NCBI GenBank assembly: GCA_029858545.1
Contig: JAOUFA010000114.1
Location: 1 to 9,708 of the forward strand
Source: Betaproteobacteria bacterium
Lineage (GTDB): Bacteria > Pseudomonadota > Gammaproteobacteria > Burkholderiales > SG8-39
Length of the DNA stretch: 9,708 bases
Direction: 5' to 3'
The stretch's first letter is position 1. Every line of letters begins with the position of its first letter. Made by a program: the position numbers and the translations under genes. The notes beneath the pieces were generated by a model. That model was not told where the DNA came from. It was given only the letters and a program-made list of their open reading frames with translations, and ran no database searches. Below, piece after piece: positions 1 through 6,678 of this stretch.

Positions 1-937
1 GGATCTTGCCGCCCAGCGTGCCGCGCGAGCGCGGCCCGAGTTCGGCATACAGACGGTTGATGCGAAGCCGCGGCATCGCCTCCGGATTGAGGCTCGCCCG
101 CCAGGCGTTGCGCAGCTTGCGCACGATCACATCGGGAACCACGTAACCCGCCTCGACCGACGTGAACGCCGCGCCGGGGCGCGGATTGAGCCGCAGGATC
201 AGTTGATGCGCAGCGCGCAGCGTCTCGTCATTCGCACCGGTGGCGCGCTTCAGGCGCGTGTAATCCCGGTTGGCGAGCAGCAACAGGTGGTGCTCGGCAA
301 TCTCCAGCGCGACGATCAGCGCCTGCTCGGTCGCCGCGCCATCGGGTGCGAGCGCGCGGAGCTGGAGCGCGAGACATTCGGCGGGCGAGCGCGCGCCGAC
401 GCCGATGGGCTCGAGGCACTGCAGGTGCTTGAGTGCGATCGACAGTTCTTCGGCTTCGATCGGGGTTCCGGGAGACAGAATCGCCGCGACTTCCTCGAGG
501 CTCATCGTCAGGTAGCCATCGTCGTCGAGCGAATCGATCAGCGCCGCGACCAGTGCACGATCATGTGCGCCCAGATGAATGAGCGATAACTGACCGTATA
601 AATGATCGCGCAAGCTCCGCGTATCGGGCGCGGAGAAACTTCGCTCGGCGTCGGCATCGTCTTCCTGACCGCGCCACGACGCGGCGTCATCGATACCCCA
701 ATCCTCGGCAACGGGCGCGACCTCGGGCTCGTTCGCCGACGAGGGCGAGGAAGACGCTCCCAACGGTCCGACAAATGAATCGCCCTCGTCGCGCTCGAGA
801 GCGGGATTGTCCGCCAGCAATCTCTCGACTTCCTGATTGAGGTCAACCGTCGACAGCTGCAGCAGCTTTATCGATTGCTGCAGCTGCGGAGTCAACGCAA
901 GATGCTGAGAGAGCCGGAACTGCAGGGTCGGCTTCAT
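1..937 (-). CDS. rpoN: RNA polymerase sigma-54 factor RpoN, 3' end outside window
   Basis: Sigma-54 binds core RNA polymerase and directs it to -24/-12 promoters, where AAA+ enhancer-binding proteins drive open-complex formation. The ATG at 937 opens a frame that stays open to the left edge, giving 312 visible residues of a family that is usually about 480-500 long. Residues 1-48 are the glutamine- and leucine-rich region I (SQHLALTPQLQQSIKLLQLS at 10-29), which contacts activators. Residues about 49-105 are an acidic, low-complexity linker (region II). Core-binding motifs follow: DSLDDDGYL at 135-143, EPIGVGAR at 176-183 and GYVVPDVIVRK at 264-274. The helix-turn-helix and the RpoN box lie beyond the window, so integrity of the DNA-binding end cannot be judged. 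The gene starts 37 bases after the lptB stop, the usual neighbour, and has only a weak AGG ribosome binding site. Confidence 0.97.
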   Translation of the reverse strand, partial: MKPTLQFRLSQHLALTPQLQQSIKLLQLSTVDLNQEVERLLADNPALERDEGDSFVGPLGASSSPSSANEPEVAPVAEDWGIDDAASWRGQEDDADAERSFSAPDTRSLRDHLYGQLSLIHLGAHDRALVAALIDSLDDDGYLTMSLEEVAAILSPGTPIEAEELSIALKHLQCLEPIGVGARSPAECLALQLRALAPDGAATEQALIVALEIAEHHLLLLANRDYTRLKRATGANDETLRAAHQLILRLNPRPGAAFTSVEAGYVVPDVIVRKLRNAWRASLNPEAMPRLRINRLYAELGPRSRGTLGGKI

Positions 938-974
938 GGATTGAACCTAGAACACGGCGCGATCCGCGCGGGAA

Positions 975-1754
975 CTACATGCGGAAATTCTCGCCCAGAT
1001 ACACCTGGCGCACCCGGTCGTTGTACACGATCTCGTCCGGAAGCCCCGAGGCAAGCACCGTACCCTCGCTGATGATATAGGCGCGATCGCAGATACCCAG
1101 GGTTTCGCGCACATTGTGATCGGTGATCAGCACGCCGATGCCGCGATCCTTGAGAAAACGCACGATGCGCTGGATATCGAGCACGGCGATCGGATCGACG
1201 CCGGCGAAGGGCTCGTCGAGCAGGATGAAAGCCGGATCGCAGGCGAGGGCACGCGCGATCTCGAGGCGTCTCCGTTCGCCACCGGAGAGGGAGACCGCGC
1301 TGTTCTTGCGCAGATGCGCGATATTGAGATCACCGAGCAGTTCCGCGAGTCGCTTTTCAATTCCGGCGGCGGCAATGCCGCGCAGTTCGAGGACCGCCTG
1401 GATGTTCTCTTCCACGGTCAGGCCGCGGAACACGGAGTTCTCCTGCGGCAGGTATGAAATACCGAGCTTCGCGCGCCGATGTATCGGCAGGTGCGTGAGG
1501 TCCCTGCCGTCGAGCTGGATCTGCCCGCCGTCGGCCGCCACCAGCCCGACGATCATGTAGAAGCAGGTCGTCTTGCCCGCCCCGTTGGGTCCGAGCAGCC
1601 CGACCACCTCGCCGCTTGTCACCTCCAGCGACACGTCGCGCACTACCGTACGCGTCTTGTAGCGCTTGCGCAGTCCCTGCATACGCAGGACGCTCGAGCG
1701 GTCCGCTTCGACGGCTTGCTGCCCCGCGCCCTTCCCTTTCATGACCTGGTTCAT
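975..1754 (-). CDS. lptB: LPS export ABC transporter ATP-binding protein LptB
   Basis: LptB is the cytoplasmic ATPase that, with LptF and LptG, extracts lipopolysaccharide from the inner membrane and pushes it along the LptC-LptA-LptD bridge. All nucleotide-binding motifs are intact: Walker A GPNGAGKT (55-62), Q-loop at Q104, signature LSGGE (156-160), Walker B FILLDE (176-181) and H-loop H213. The C-terminus VYLGENFRM matches the family. I chose the ATG at 1754 because it overlaps the lptA stop as ATGA, suggesting translational coupling. This gives 259 residues, about 18-20 more than the usual 241. In-frame ATGs at 1742 and 1682 are alternatives, and the last would give about 235 residues. 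A much longer upstream extension of the open frame lies inside lptA and is not believed. No strong Shine-Dalgarno is visible. lptF and lptG are not in the window and are usually encoded elsewhere. Confidence 0.97.
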   Translation of the reverse strand: MNQVMKGKGAGQQAVEADRSSVLRMQGLRKRYKTRTVVRDVSLEVTSGEVVGLLGPNGAGKTTCFYMIVGLVAADGGQIQLDGRDLTHLPIHRRAKLGISYLPQENSVFRGLTVEENIQAVLELRGIAAAGIEKRLAELLGDLNIAHLRKNSAVSLSGGERRRLEIARALACDPAFILLDEPFAGVDPIAVLDIQRIVRFLKDRGIGVLITDHNVRETLGICDRAYIISEGTVLASGLPDEIVYNDRVRQVYLGENFRM

Positions 1755-2311
1755 TTCGGTTCGGGCTGTGGTTCGGGTTCGGGCGTCTTGCCGGAGGCCG
1801 CCGGCGGCTGGATCACGATCTGCACCCGCCCGGGTTCGGCCGCGTTCTTCGCGCCGCTCACGTTCAGAAATTCGGTGCGCTGATCGTAGAGGATGTAGTC
1901 GCCGCTCAGGATGTCCTGGTCGCGGGTCACGCGAGCCTGTTCGTGCATTTCGACCTTTTCGTTGCGGCCGTCGATTTCCACGCGCAGAGCCTCGCCCTCG
2001 ATCCATACTCCCGGCTGGCCGTTCTTCGGATCGGTCTTCTGTCGGAAGTGCACCGGGCTGCCGGTCGCCGTCGCGTATTGAAAACCGTCGGCATCCTGGC
2101 GAATCACGATACGCTGAGCGCGCACGCTCATCGTTCCCTTGCTGAATACCACGTCGCCCTCGAAAATACTCAGGCGCCGTGCATCATCGGCACTCATGCG
2201 CCCGGCTTCAATGTGCGTGGCCTTCTCCTTGTCGGCCTTCTCGGCCACGGCTGCGCCGGCGGCAAGTGCCGCGGCGAAGCCACACAGCAAGACACGGCGA
2301 TAAGGCATCAT
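1751..2311 (-). CDS. lptA: LPS transport periplasmic bridge protein LptA
   Basis: LptA is the periplasmic beta-jellyroll protein that oligomerises head to tail to carry lipopolysaccharide from LptC to LptD at the outer membrane. The product is 186 residues. It begins with a Sec signal peptide: arginines at 5-6, a hydrophobic stretch from 7 to 22, and a likely cut after AVA at 23. The body (about 30-165) is OstA/LptA-like, with alternating strands such as THIEAGRMSAD, FEGDVVFSKG and IEGEALRVEIDG. The C-terminus ends in a Pro/Glu tail, PEPEPQPEPK, which looks disordered. Two adjacent ATG codons (2311 and 2308) could both serve as start. The first overlaps the lptC stop as ATGA. The stop in turn overlaps lptB. 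This double coupling fits production of LptC, LptA and LptB in fixed ratio. Confidence 0.95.
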   Translation of the reverse strand: MMPYRRVLLCGFAAALAAGAAVAEKADKEKATHIEAGRMSADDARRLSIFEGDVVFSKGTMSVRAQRIVIRQDADGFQYATATGSPVHFRQKTDPKNGQPGVWIEGEALRVEIDGRNEKVEMHEQARVTRDQDILSGDYILYDQRTEFLNVSGAKNAAEPGRVQIVIQPPAASGKTPEPEPQPEPK

Positions 2312-2895
2312 GGCACTTCGTCCCTCGCGATGCCCGGCCCGAATTCGCCGCGCACCGCATCGAATAACTTGAATTGGCGGGTCTCGTTGTTGTATTCCAT
2401 GCCGCGCGCGGATAGCGAACGACGCGGATCCACGATCGATACCTCCCTGTCGGTACGCACCACCGAGCGGTCGCGCAACAGATGCAGGAACTCGCTGCGC
2501 ACGCGCGTCACCGGGCTCTCGCCCATCGCGTCGCGCACCAGCAGCACGTCGCCGTAGAGAAACACCTCGTCACCGTCCTGCGAGAGCGCGCCGCGCTCCG
2601 CGCTGAGCACGATGCGCGGTTGCCTCCCCGGGGTATAGACGACCCGCGGCCGGAACAGCTCGGTGGTGTCGTCGTCCGGATAATGCTGCATCTTTTCCGC
2701 CGACAACTGGGATTCCGCATGACCATCCTTGTCGTAGCTCGTGATCGCGAAACCCTCGACGATGTAGTCCGGGTCGTGACGGCGCAGCGACGGATGACGC
2801 ACCTCCTCGCGCACGACACGATCGAGCCAGAACGTGAGCAAGGTCAACGCACCCATCAAGGCGAGTGGAAACAATCTTGCAGCAGAAATTTTCAC
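2308..2895 (-). CDS. lptC: LPS export system protein LptC
   Basis: LptC is the bitopic inner-membrane protein that receives lipopolysaccharide from LptB2FG and hands it to LptA. The product is 195 residues with one N-terminal membrane segment (about 8-24, LFPLALMGALTLLTFWL). A periplasmic domain follows, with the family's strand pattern: DPDYIVEGFAITSYDKDG, then MQHYPDDDTTELFRPRVVY, then GDEVFLYGDVLLVRD. The HDPDY and HYPDDDTTEL blocks are typical of the family in betaproteobacteria. The start is a GTG at 2895. It is the first usable start after an in-frame TGA at 2952-2950, so a longer form is excluded unless a non-standard start is used. No convincing ribosome binding site precedes it. The 3' end overlaps lptA by four bases. 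The 114-base gap to kdsC is unusual for this operon. Confidence 0.93.
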   Translation of the reverse strand: MKISAARLFPLALMGALTLLTFWLDRVVREEVRHPSLRRHDPDYIVEGFAITSYDKDGHAESQLSAEKMQHYPDDDTTELFRPRVVYTPGRQPRIVLSAERGALSQDGDEVFLYGDVLLVRDAMGESPVTRVRSEFLHLLRDRSVVRTDREVSIVDPRRSLSARGMEYNNETRQFKLFDAVRGEFGPGIARDEVP

Positions 2896-3009
2896 TCGGA
2901 TTTCTCGGGCAATCGCCGGCGCCGCGGCTGCGAAAGCGTGTCGCCTGGGTCAAGTGTACCCGATTCGCGTCGCGGCCCGCCGCCGCGCGGCCGATTGCGC
3001 GCTACGGAT
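2896..3009 (-). promoter_or_regulatory. Intergenic leader between kdsC and lptC, possible internal control region
   Basis: This 114-base, very GC-rich spacer precedes the GTG start of lptC. Read on the minus strand it holds a potential hairpin (CGGCC, 11 bases, GGCCG) and, at 2961-2947, a short interrupted dyad GGGT-N7-ACCC containing a -10-like TACACT. No acceptable -35 lies 16-18 bases upstream of TACACT. I therefore cannot call a promoter with confidence. It may hold an internal promoter for lptCAB-rpoN or a structured mRNA leader, or nothing of importance. Confidence 0.25.
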
Positions 3010-3552
3010 TCAGGAACCCGGGTCATAGCGGGCGATCGCCCCGGCCAATGTCCCCTGAGCACGCATCAGCAGATCGCAGACCTCGCGCGCGGCGCCGCGC
3101 CCGGCCGGGGCCACGCTCACGTAATGCACGCGCCGCAGCACCTCCCCGTGTGCCCCTGCCGGCGCGCAGGCAAAGCCGCAGCGTCCCAGCATGGGGAGAT
3201 CGACGACATCGTCGCCCATGCAGCCGGCGTCCGCCGCCGCGAGCCCCAGCTCGGTGAGCAGGCCGGCGAGCGCGGGACCCTTGTCTTCGATGCCCTGCAG
3301 CACGTGCGCGACCCCGAGCTCGGCGGCCCGCCGCGCCACCGCCGGCGATTCGCGTCCGGAGAGAATTGCGGTGCGCACACCGCTCGCGGCGAGCATTTTG
3401 AGACCGTGACCATCGAGCGTGTGAAACGCCTTGAACATCTCGCCCTGTGCGCCATACCACAACACCCCGTCGGTCAGCACGCCGTCGACATCGAACACCA
3501 TCAGGCGTACGCGTCGCGCGCGCTGCAGGATTTCAGGCGACGGTGGCGACAT
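3010..3552 (-). CDS. kdsC: 3-deoxy-D-manno-octulosonate 8-phosphate phosphatase KdsC
   Basis: KdsC removes phosphate from KDO-8-phosphate to give KDO, the sugar joining lipid A to the LPS core. It is a Mg-dependent, cytosolic HAD-superfamily enzyme that forms tetramers and lacks a cap domain. The 180-residue product has the usual family length. HAD motif I is DVDGVLTDG (21-29), with the nucleophile D21 and acid/base D23. Motif II is SGRES (65-69), motif III is K91, and motif IV is GDDVVDLP (113-120). The C-terminal LLMRAQG (161-167) is the conserved tail that reaches into a neighbouring subunit's active site. The ATG at 3552 lies 20 bases after the kdsD stop, with a weak GGGG-containing ribosome site between them. 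Co-transcription with kdsD is very likely. Confidence 0.96.
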   Translation of the reverse strand: MSPPSPEILQRARRVRLMVFDVDGVLTDGVLWYGAQGEMFKAFHTLDGHGLKMLAASGVRTAILSGRESPAVARRAAELGVAHVLQGIEDKGPALAGLLTELGLAAADAGCMGDDVVDLPMLGRCGFACAPAGAHGEVLRRVHYVSVAPAGRGAAREVCDLLMRAQGTLAGAIARYDPGS

Positions 3553-3572
3553 GCTGTCCGTAAGTCCCCGTA

Positions 3573-4565
3573 CTAGATCACCTTGGCGCGGAACAGATCG
3601 TGCATGTTGAGCGCTCCGACGAGCCTGCCCGAGTCGTCGAGCACGAGGAGCTGGCTGATCTTGCGCTCCTCCATGATCTGCACCGCCTCGACGGCAAGCG
3701 CCCCGGCGCGAATGGTGCGCGGATTGTGCGTCATCACGTCGATCACCTTCACCCGCGAAAAGTCGCTGATTCGTTCGAACGTGCGGCGCAGGTCGCCGTC
3801 GGTGAGGATACCGCGCAGGCGGTGCGCACCGTCGACGATTGCGGTCATGCCCATCCCGCCGCGCGAGATCTCGAGCACCGCCTCCTTGAGCGAGGCGGTA
3901 TCGGGCACCGAGGGCAGCGCCGCATCGCGACGCATCACGTCCGACACATGGGTGAGCAAACGCCGGCCGAGCGTACCGCCCGGATGCGAACGCGCGAAAT
4001 CCTCGGCCGAGAATCCGCGCGCATCGAGCAGCGCCACGGCAAGCGCATCGCCCAGCGCGAGCGCCGCGGTGGTGCTCGCGGTCGGCGCGAGATTGTGCGG
4101 GCAGGCCTCCTGCGCGACGCCGGCGTCGAGGTGCACGTCGGCCTCGCGCGCGAGGGTCGAATCGGCACGACCGGTAATCGCGATGAGTTTCGCACCCTGA
4201 CGCTTGACGAGCGGCACGATCGCGATCAGTTCGTCGCTTTCACCGGAATGCGAAATCGCGATGAACACGTCCTCGGGCAGCACCATTCCCAGGTCGCCGT
4301 GGCTCGCCTCGGCGGGGTGGACGAAATACGCCGCCGTGCCGGTGCTCGCCAGGGTCGAGGCGATCTTGCGCGCGATGTGGCCCGACTTGCCGATGCCGCT
4401 GACGACCACGCGACCGCTGCGTTCGAGGATCAGCGAGAGCGCCTTCTCGAAGCGCTCGTCGAGGCGGCCGATCAGCGCTCGCACCGCATCGGCCTCGATC
4501 TCCAGCACCCGGCGCGCGAGTTCGATCGCCGACGAGGAATTGGCGACCCGCCCGCCCGGCGGCAT
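3573..4565 (-). CDS. kdsD: D-arabinose 5-phosphate isomerase KdsD (KpsF/GutQ family)
   Basis: KdsD converts ribulose-5-phosphate to arabinose-5-phosphate, the first dedicated step of KDO synthesis. Starting at the ATG at 4565 gives 330 residues, matching the family's usual 325-330. The N-terminal SIS domain (about 38-180) contains SGIGKSGH (56-63), STGTAAYFVHPAEASHGDLG (74-93) and SHSGES (105-110). HPGGTLGR (194-201) holds the conserved active-site histidine. Two CBS domains follow (about 206-262 and 275-328), including ILTDGDLRR and MHDLFRAKV. An ATG at 4610 would add 15 residues (ISAARESG and so on). I prefer 4565 because a candidate -10 box at 4624-4619 would start the transcript near 4612, leaving the upstream ATG almost leaderless. 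Neither start has a good Shine-Dalgarno. The frame stays open further upstream into the divergent antiporter gene, which is not believed. It is the first gene of the LPS operon. Confidence 0.96.
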   Translation of the reverse strand: MPPGGRVANSSSAIELARRVLEIEADAVRALIGRLDERFEKALSLILERSGRVVVSGIGKSGHIARKIASTLASTGTAAYFVHPAEASHGDLGMVLPEDVFIAISHSGESDELIAIVPLVKRQGAKLIAITGRADSTLAREADVHLDAGVAQEACPHNLAPTASTTAALALGDALAVALLDARGFSAEDFARSHPGGTLGRRLLTHVSDVMRRDAALPSVPDTASLKEAVLEISRGGMGMTAIVDGAHRLRGILTDGDLRRTFERISDFSRVKVIDVMTHNPRTIRAGALAVEAVQIMEERKISQLLVLDDSGRLVGALNMHDLFRAKVI

Positions 4566-4580
4566 CGGAAGTCCGGAAGA

Positions 4581-4610
4581 TTGTCCCGATTCTCTCGCGG
4601 CGCTTATCAT
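4581..4610 (+). promoter_or_regulatory. Candidate sigma-70-type promoter for the CPA2 antiporter gene
   Basis: TTGTCC (4581-4586, 4 of 6 matches to TTGACA) and TATCAT (4605-4610, 5 of 6 matches to TATAAT) are separated by 18 bases. Transcription would begin near 4617 and give a leader of about 40 bases before the ATG at 4656. The elements overlap the possible upstream start of kdsD and face the kdsD -10 box, so the two promoters would compete for the same DNA. The call is from consensus only. Confidence 0.45.
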
Positions 4611-4618
4611 AGCTGCCG

Positions 4619-4624
4619 AGTATA
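4619..4624 (-). promoter_or_regulatory. Candidate -10 element for the kdsD-kdsC-lptCAB-rpoN operon
   Basis: On the minus strand TATACT (5 of 6 matches to TATAAT) lies 8 bases upstream of the ATG at 4610 and 53 upstream of the ATG at 4565. No good -35 is found at 15-18 bases spacing, so the promoter may be weak or activator-dependent. It sits between the two divergent genes, the only place where the operon's main promoter could lie without being inside the antiporter gene. Confidence 0.4.
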
Positions 4625-4655
4625 GCCCAAGGCCCCTCTGACACCGCGGCACCCG

Positions 4656-6632
4656 ATGGACTCGACGGAATTTTCCCTGCTTCCAGTACTCGCGCTGCTT
4701 GCGGCCGGCGTCGTCGCGGTCGCCATCTCGCGCAGCCTCGCCCTGCCGCCGATCATCGGCTATCTGGTGGCCGGCCTCGCGCTCGGACCGCACGCGCTCG
4801 AGTTGATTGCCGACACCGCGCGCATGCGCCAGCTCGCCGAATTCGGCATCGTATTTCTGATGTTTTCCATCGGTCTGGAGTTCAGCCTGCCGAAACTGCG
4901 CGGTATGCGCCGCGCGGTGTTCGGGCTGGGCCTGGCGCAGGTGGCGGCAAGCATCGTGCTGTGCGTCGGCGCCGCGCTTGCGCTCGGCGCGCCCTGGCAG
5001 GCGGGGCTCGCCCTCGGCGCGGCGGCCGCGATGTCCTCCACCGCAATCGTGAGCCGGCTGCTTGCCGAGCGCATCGAGCTCGACACGCCTCACGGGCGCG
5101 ACATCATCGGTGTGCTGTTGTTTCAGGACCTGGCGGTGGTGCCCCTACTGATCCTGGTCCCCGCGCTCGGCCAGCCGGCGGGCGAAATCGGCCTCGCGAT
5201 CGCCGCCGCGCTCGCCAAGGCGGCGATCGTACTCGCGGTGCTGCTGCTCGCCGGACCCAGACTGATGCGGCTGTGGTTCGGTGCGGTCGCGAGGCGACGC
5301 TCGACGGAGCTATTCGTACTGAACGTACTGCTCATCACCCTCGCGCTAGCCTTCGTCACCGGAATCGCCGGCCTGTCGTACGCGCTCGGCGCCTTTCTCG
5401 CCGGCATGCTCCTCTCCGAGACCGAATACCGCTATCAGGTGGAGGCCGATATCAAGCCGTTTCGCGACGTGCTGCTCGGGCTGTTCTTTGTTACCGTGGG
5501 CATGACCCTCAACCTGCCGCTCGTGCTGACCGAACTCTGGGCCGTGCTTGGGGCTCTCGCGCTTCTGATGGGTACGAAGTTCGCCCTCATCGGCCTGCTC
5601 GCGCGCGCCTTCGGTGCACAACCGGGTACCGCGCTGCGCATCGGGCTCGCGCTTGCGCAGGGCGGCGAGTTCGGCTTCGTGCTGCTCGCGCAGGCGTTCG
5701 GCGCGGAGGTCGTCTCCGCCGCGATGCAGCAAACGCTGCTCGCCGCCACCGTCCTCTCGATGCTCGCGTCGCCCTTCCTGATCGACGCGAGCGACCGCAT
5801 CGTGCTGCGCCTCGCGCGCTCCGAATGGATGCAGCGTTCGCTCGATCTGCACCGCATTGCGACGCGCTCACTCGCCGCCGAGCGCCACGTGGTGATCCTC
5901 GGCTATGGGCGCAACGGCCAGCGGCTCGCGCGCCTGCTGCAAAGCGAGGGCGTGCCTTACGTTGCGCTCGACCTCGATCCGGAGCGCGTGCGCGAAGCGG
6001 CGCTCGCCGGTGACACGGTGGTGTTTGCCGACGGCATCCGGCGCGAGGCGCTCGTCGCGGCAGGGGTCGCGCGCGCGGCGGCCGTGGCGATCACCTTCGC
6101 CGAGGTTCCGGCGGCGCTGAGGGCCCTCGCACACATCCATGCCATCCACCCGGCGGTGCCGGTGATCGTGCGCGCCCGTGAAGAGAAGGATATCGAAAGA
6201 CTTTCGGCCGCCGGCGCATCGGAAGTGGTGCCCGAAGCCTTCGAGTCGGGCGTGATGCTCGCTTCGCACACCCTGGTATGGGTCGGCGTGCCGCTCGCGC
6301 GCGTGATGCGGCGCGTGCGCCAGGTGCGCGATGCACAGTACGGGTTATTGCGCGGGTTGTTTCATGGCTCGAGCGACGAGACGGCGAGCGAAGCCACCGA
6401 GCCGCGCCTGCACGGCGTGACGCTGCCTGCCGGGGCGCGTGCGATCGGCCGGTCACTCGGGGAACTCGACCTGGAATCTCTTGGTGTTCAGTTGCGGTCG
6501 GTGCGCCGCCCATCTGCGGCACGCAACCTGACTCCGGAGGAGACGCGAGCGCTCGAGGCGGGCGATGTGGTGGTGCTGCTGGGCGTTCCCGAGGCTCTCG
6601 CGATCGCCGAACTGAAGCTTCTGCAGGGCTGA
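4656..6632 (+). CDS. CPA2-family monovalent cation:proton antiporter with RCK domains (KefB/KefC/YbaL-like)
   Basis: This is an integral inner-membrane exchanger of the CPA2 family, predicted to move K+ or Na+ against H+. The 658-residue product has two parts. Residues about 5-385 form a Na+/H+ exchanger domain of roughly 12-13 membrane segments. Family signatures include LPPIIGYLVAGLALGP, EFGIVFLMFSIGLEFS, VLLFQDLAVVPLL, DIKPFRDVLLGLFFVTVGM and LALAQGGEFGFVLL. Residues about 408-530 form an RCK_N (TrkA-N) domain. Its Rossmann motif GYGRNG (416-421) and the acidic ALDLD downstream fit NAD(H) or nucleotide binding. Residues about 585-657 form an RCK_C domain (TLPAGARAIGRSLGELDLES). Length and layout are complete for the family. 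The ATG at 4656 follows the kdsD control region with little visible ribosome site. Ion specificity and glutathione gating cannot be read from sequence, so I give no symbol. KefB, KefC and YbaL types are all possible. Confidence 0.93.
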   Translation: MDSTEFSLLPVLALLAAGVVAVAISRSLALPPIIGYLVAGLALGPHALELIADTARMRQLAEFGIVFLMFSIGLEFSLPKLRGMRRAVFGLGLAQVAASIVLCVGAALALGAPWQAGLALGAAAAMSSTAIVSRLLAERIELDTPHGRDIIGVLLFQDLAVVPLLILVPALGQPAGEIGLAIAAALAKAAIVLAVLLLAGPRLMRLWFGAVARRRSTELFVLNVLLITLALAFVTGIAGLSYALGAFLAGMLLSETEYRYQVEADIKPFRDVLLGLFFVTVGMTLNLPLVLTELWAVLGALALLMGTKFALIGLLARAFGAQPGTALRIGLALAQGGEFGFVLLAQAFGAEVVSAAMQQTLLAATVLSMLASPFLIDASDRIVLRLARSEWMQRSLDLHRIATRSLAAERHVVILGYGRNGQRLARLLQSEGVPYVALDLDPERVREAALAGDTVVFADGIRREALVAAGVARAAAVAITFAEVPAALRALAHIHAIHPAVPVIVRAREEKDIERLSAAGASEVVPEAFESGVMLASHTLVWVGVPLARVMRRVRQVRDAQYGLLRGLFHGSSDETASEATEPRLHGVTLPAGARAIGRSLGELDLESLGVQLRSVRRPSAARNLTPEETRALEAGDVVVLLGVPEALAIAELKLLQG

Positions 6633-6678
6633 GCAACCCCGGTGCGAGCGCGCCGCGCCCGCCCGAACTTGTCCGCCG
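6633..6678. other. Convergent intergenic spacer, no clear terminator
   Basis: These 46 bases lie between the convergent stops of the antiporter and the pilin-like gene. A weak GC hairpin is possible (GGTGCG at 6641-6646 with CGCGCC at 6654-6659, one wobble pair), but no T-run follows on either strand. Transcription from both sides may end by Rho or run into the opposite gene. Confidence 0.5.

Noticed and set aside
1755..2006. Upstream extension of lptB inside lptA
   Set aside because: The extra 84 residues are arginine-rich shadow sequence of lptA; the ATGA overlap gives a family-like protein.
2482..3576. Plus-strand open frame (364 codons) spanning lptC and kdsC
   Set aside because: It is antisense to two recognised genes and crosses their spacer; no domain is recognisable.
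3600..4625. Long plus-strand open frame (341 codons) opposite kdsD
   Set aside because: Its composition is rich in Arg, His, Ala and Glu as expected for the antisense of a GC-rich gene, and kdsD on the other strand has unambiguous SIS and CBS motifs.
4611..5093. Upstream extension of kdsD to a start at 5093
   Set aside because: It would lie inside the divergent antiporter gene, and the extra residues are low-complexity antisense-like sequence. The family length of about 330 is met without them.
4961..6013. Second plus-strand frame (350 codons) within the antiporter gene
   Set aside because: It is arginine- and alanine-rich out-of-frame reading of a clear antiporter; no membrane segments or motifs.
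6641..6659. Possible terminator hairpin between the convergent genes
   Set aside because: The stem is only 6 pairs with a wobble and no T-run follows on either strand.
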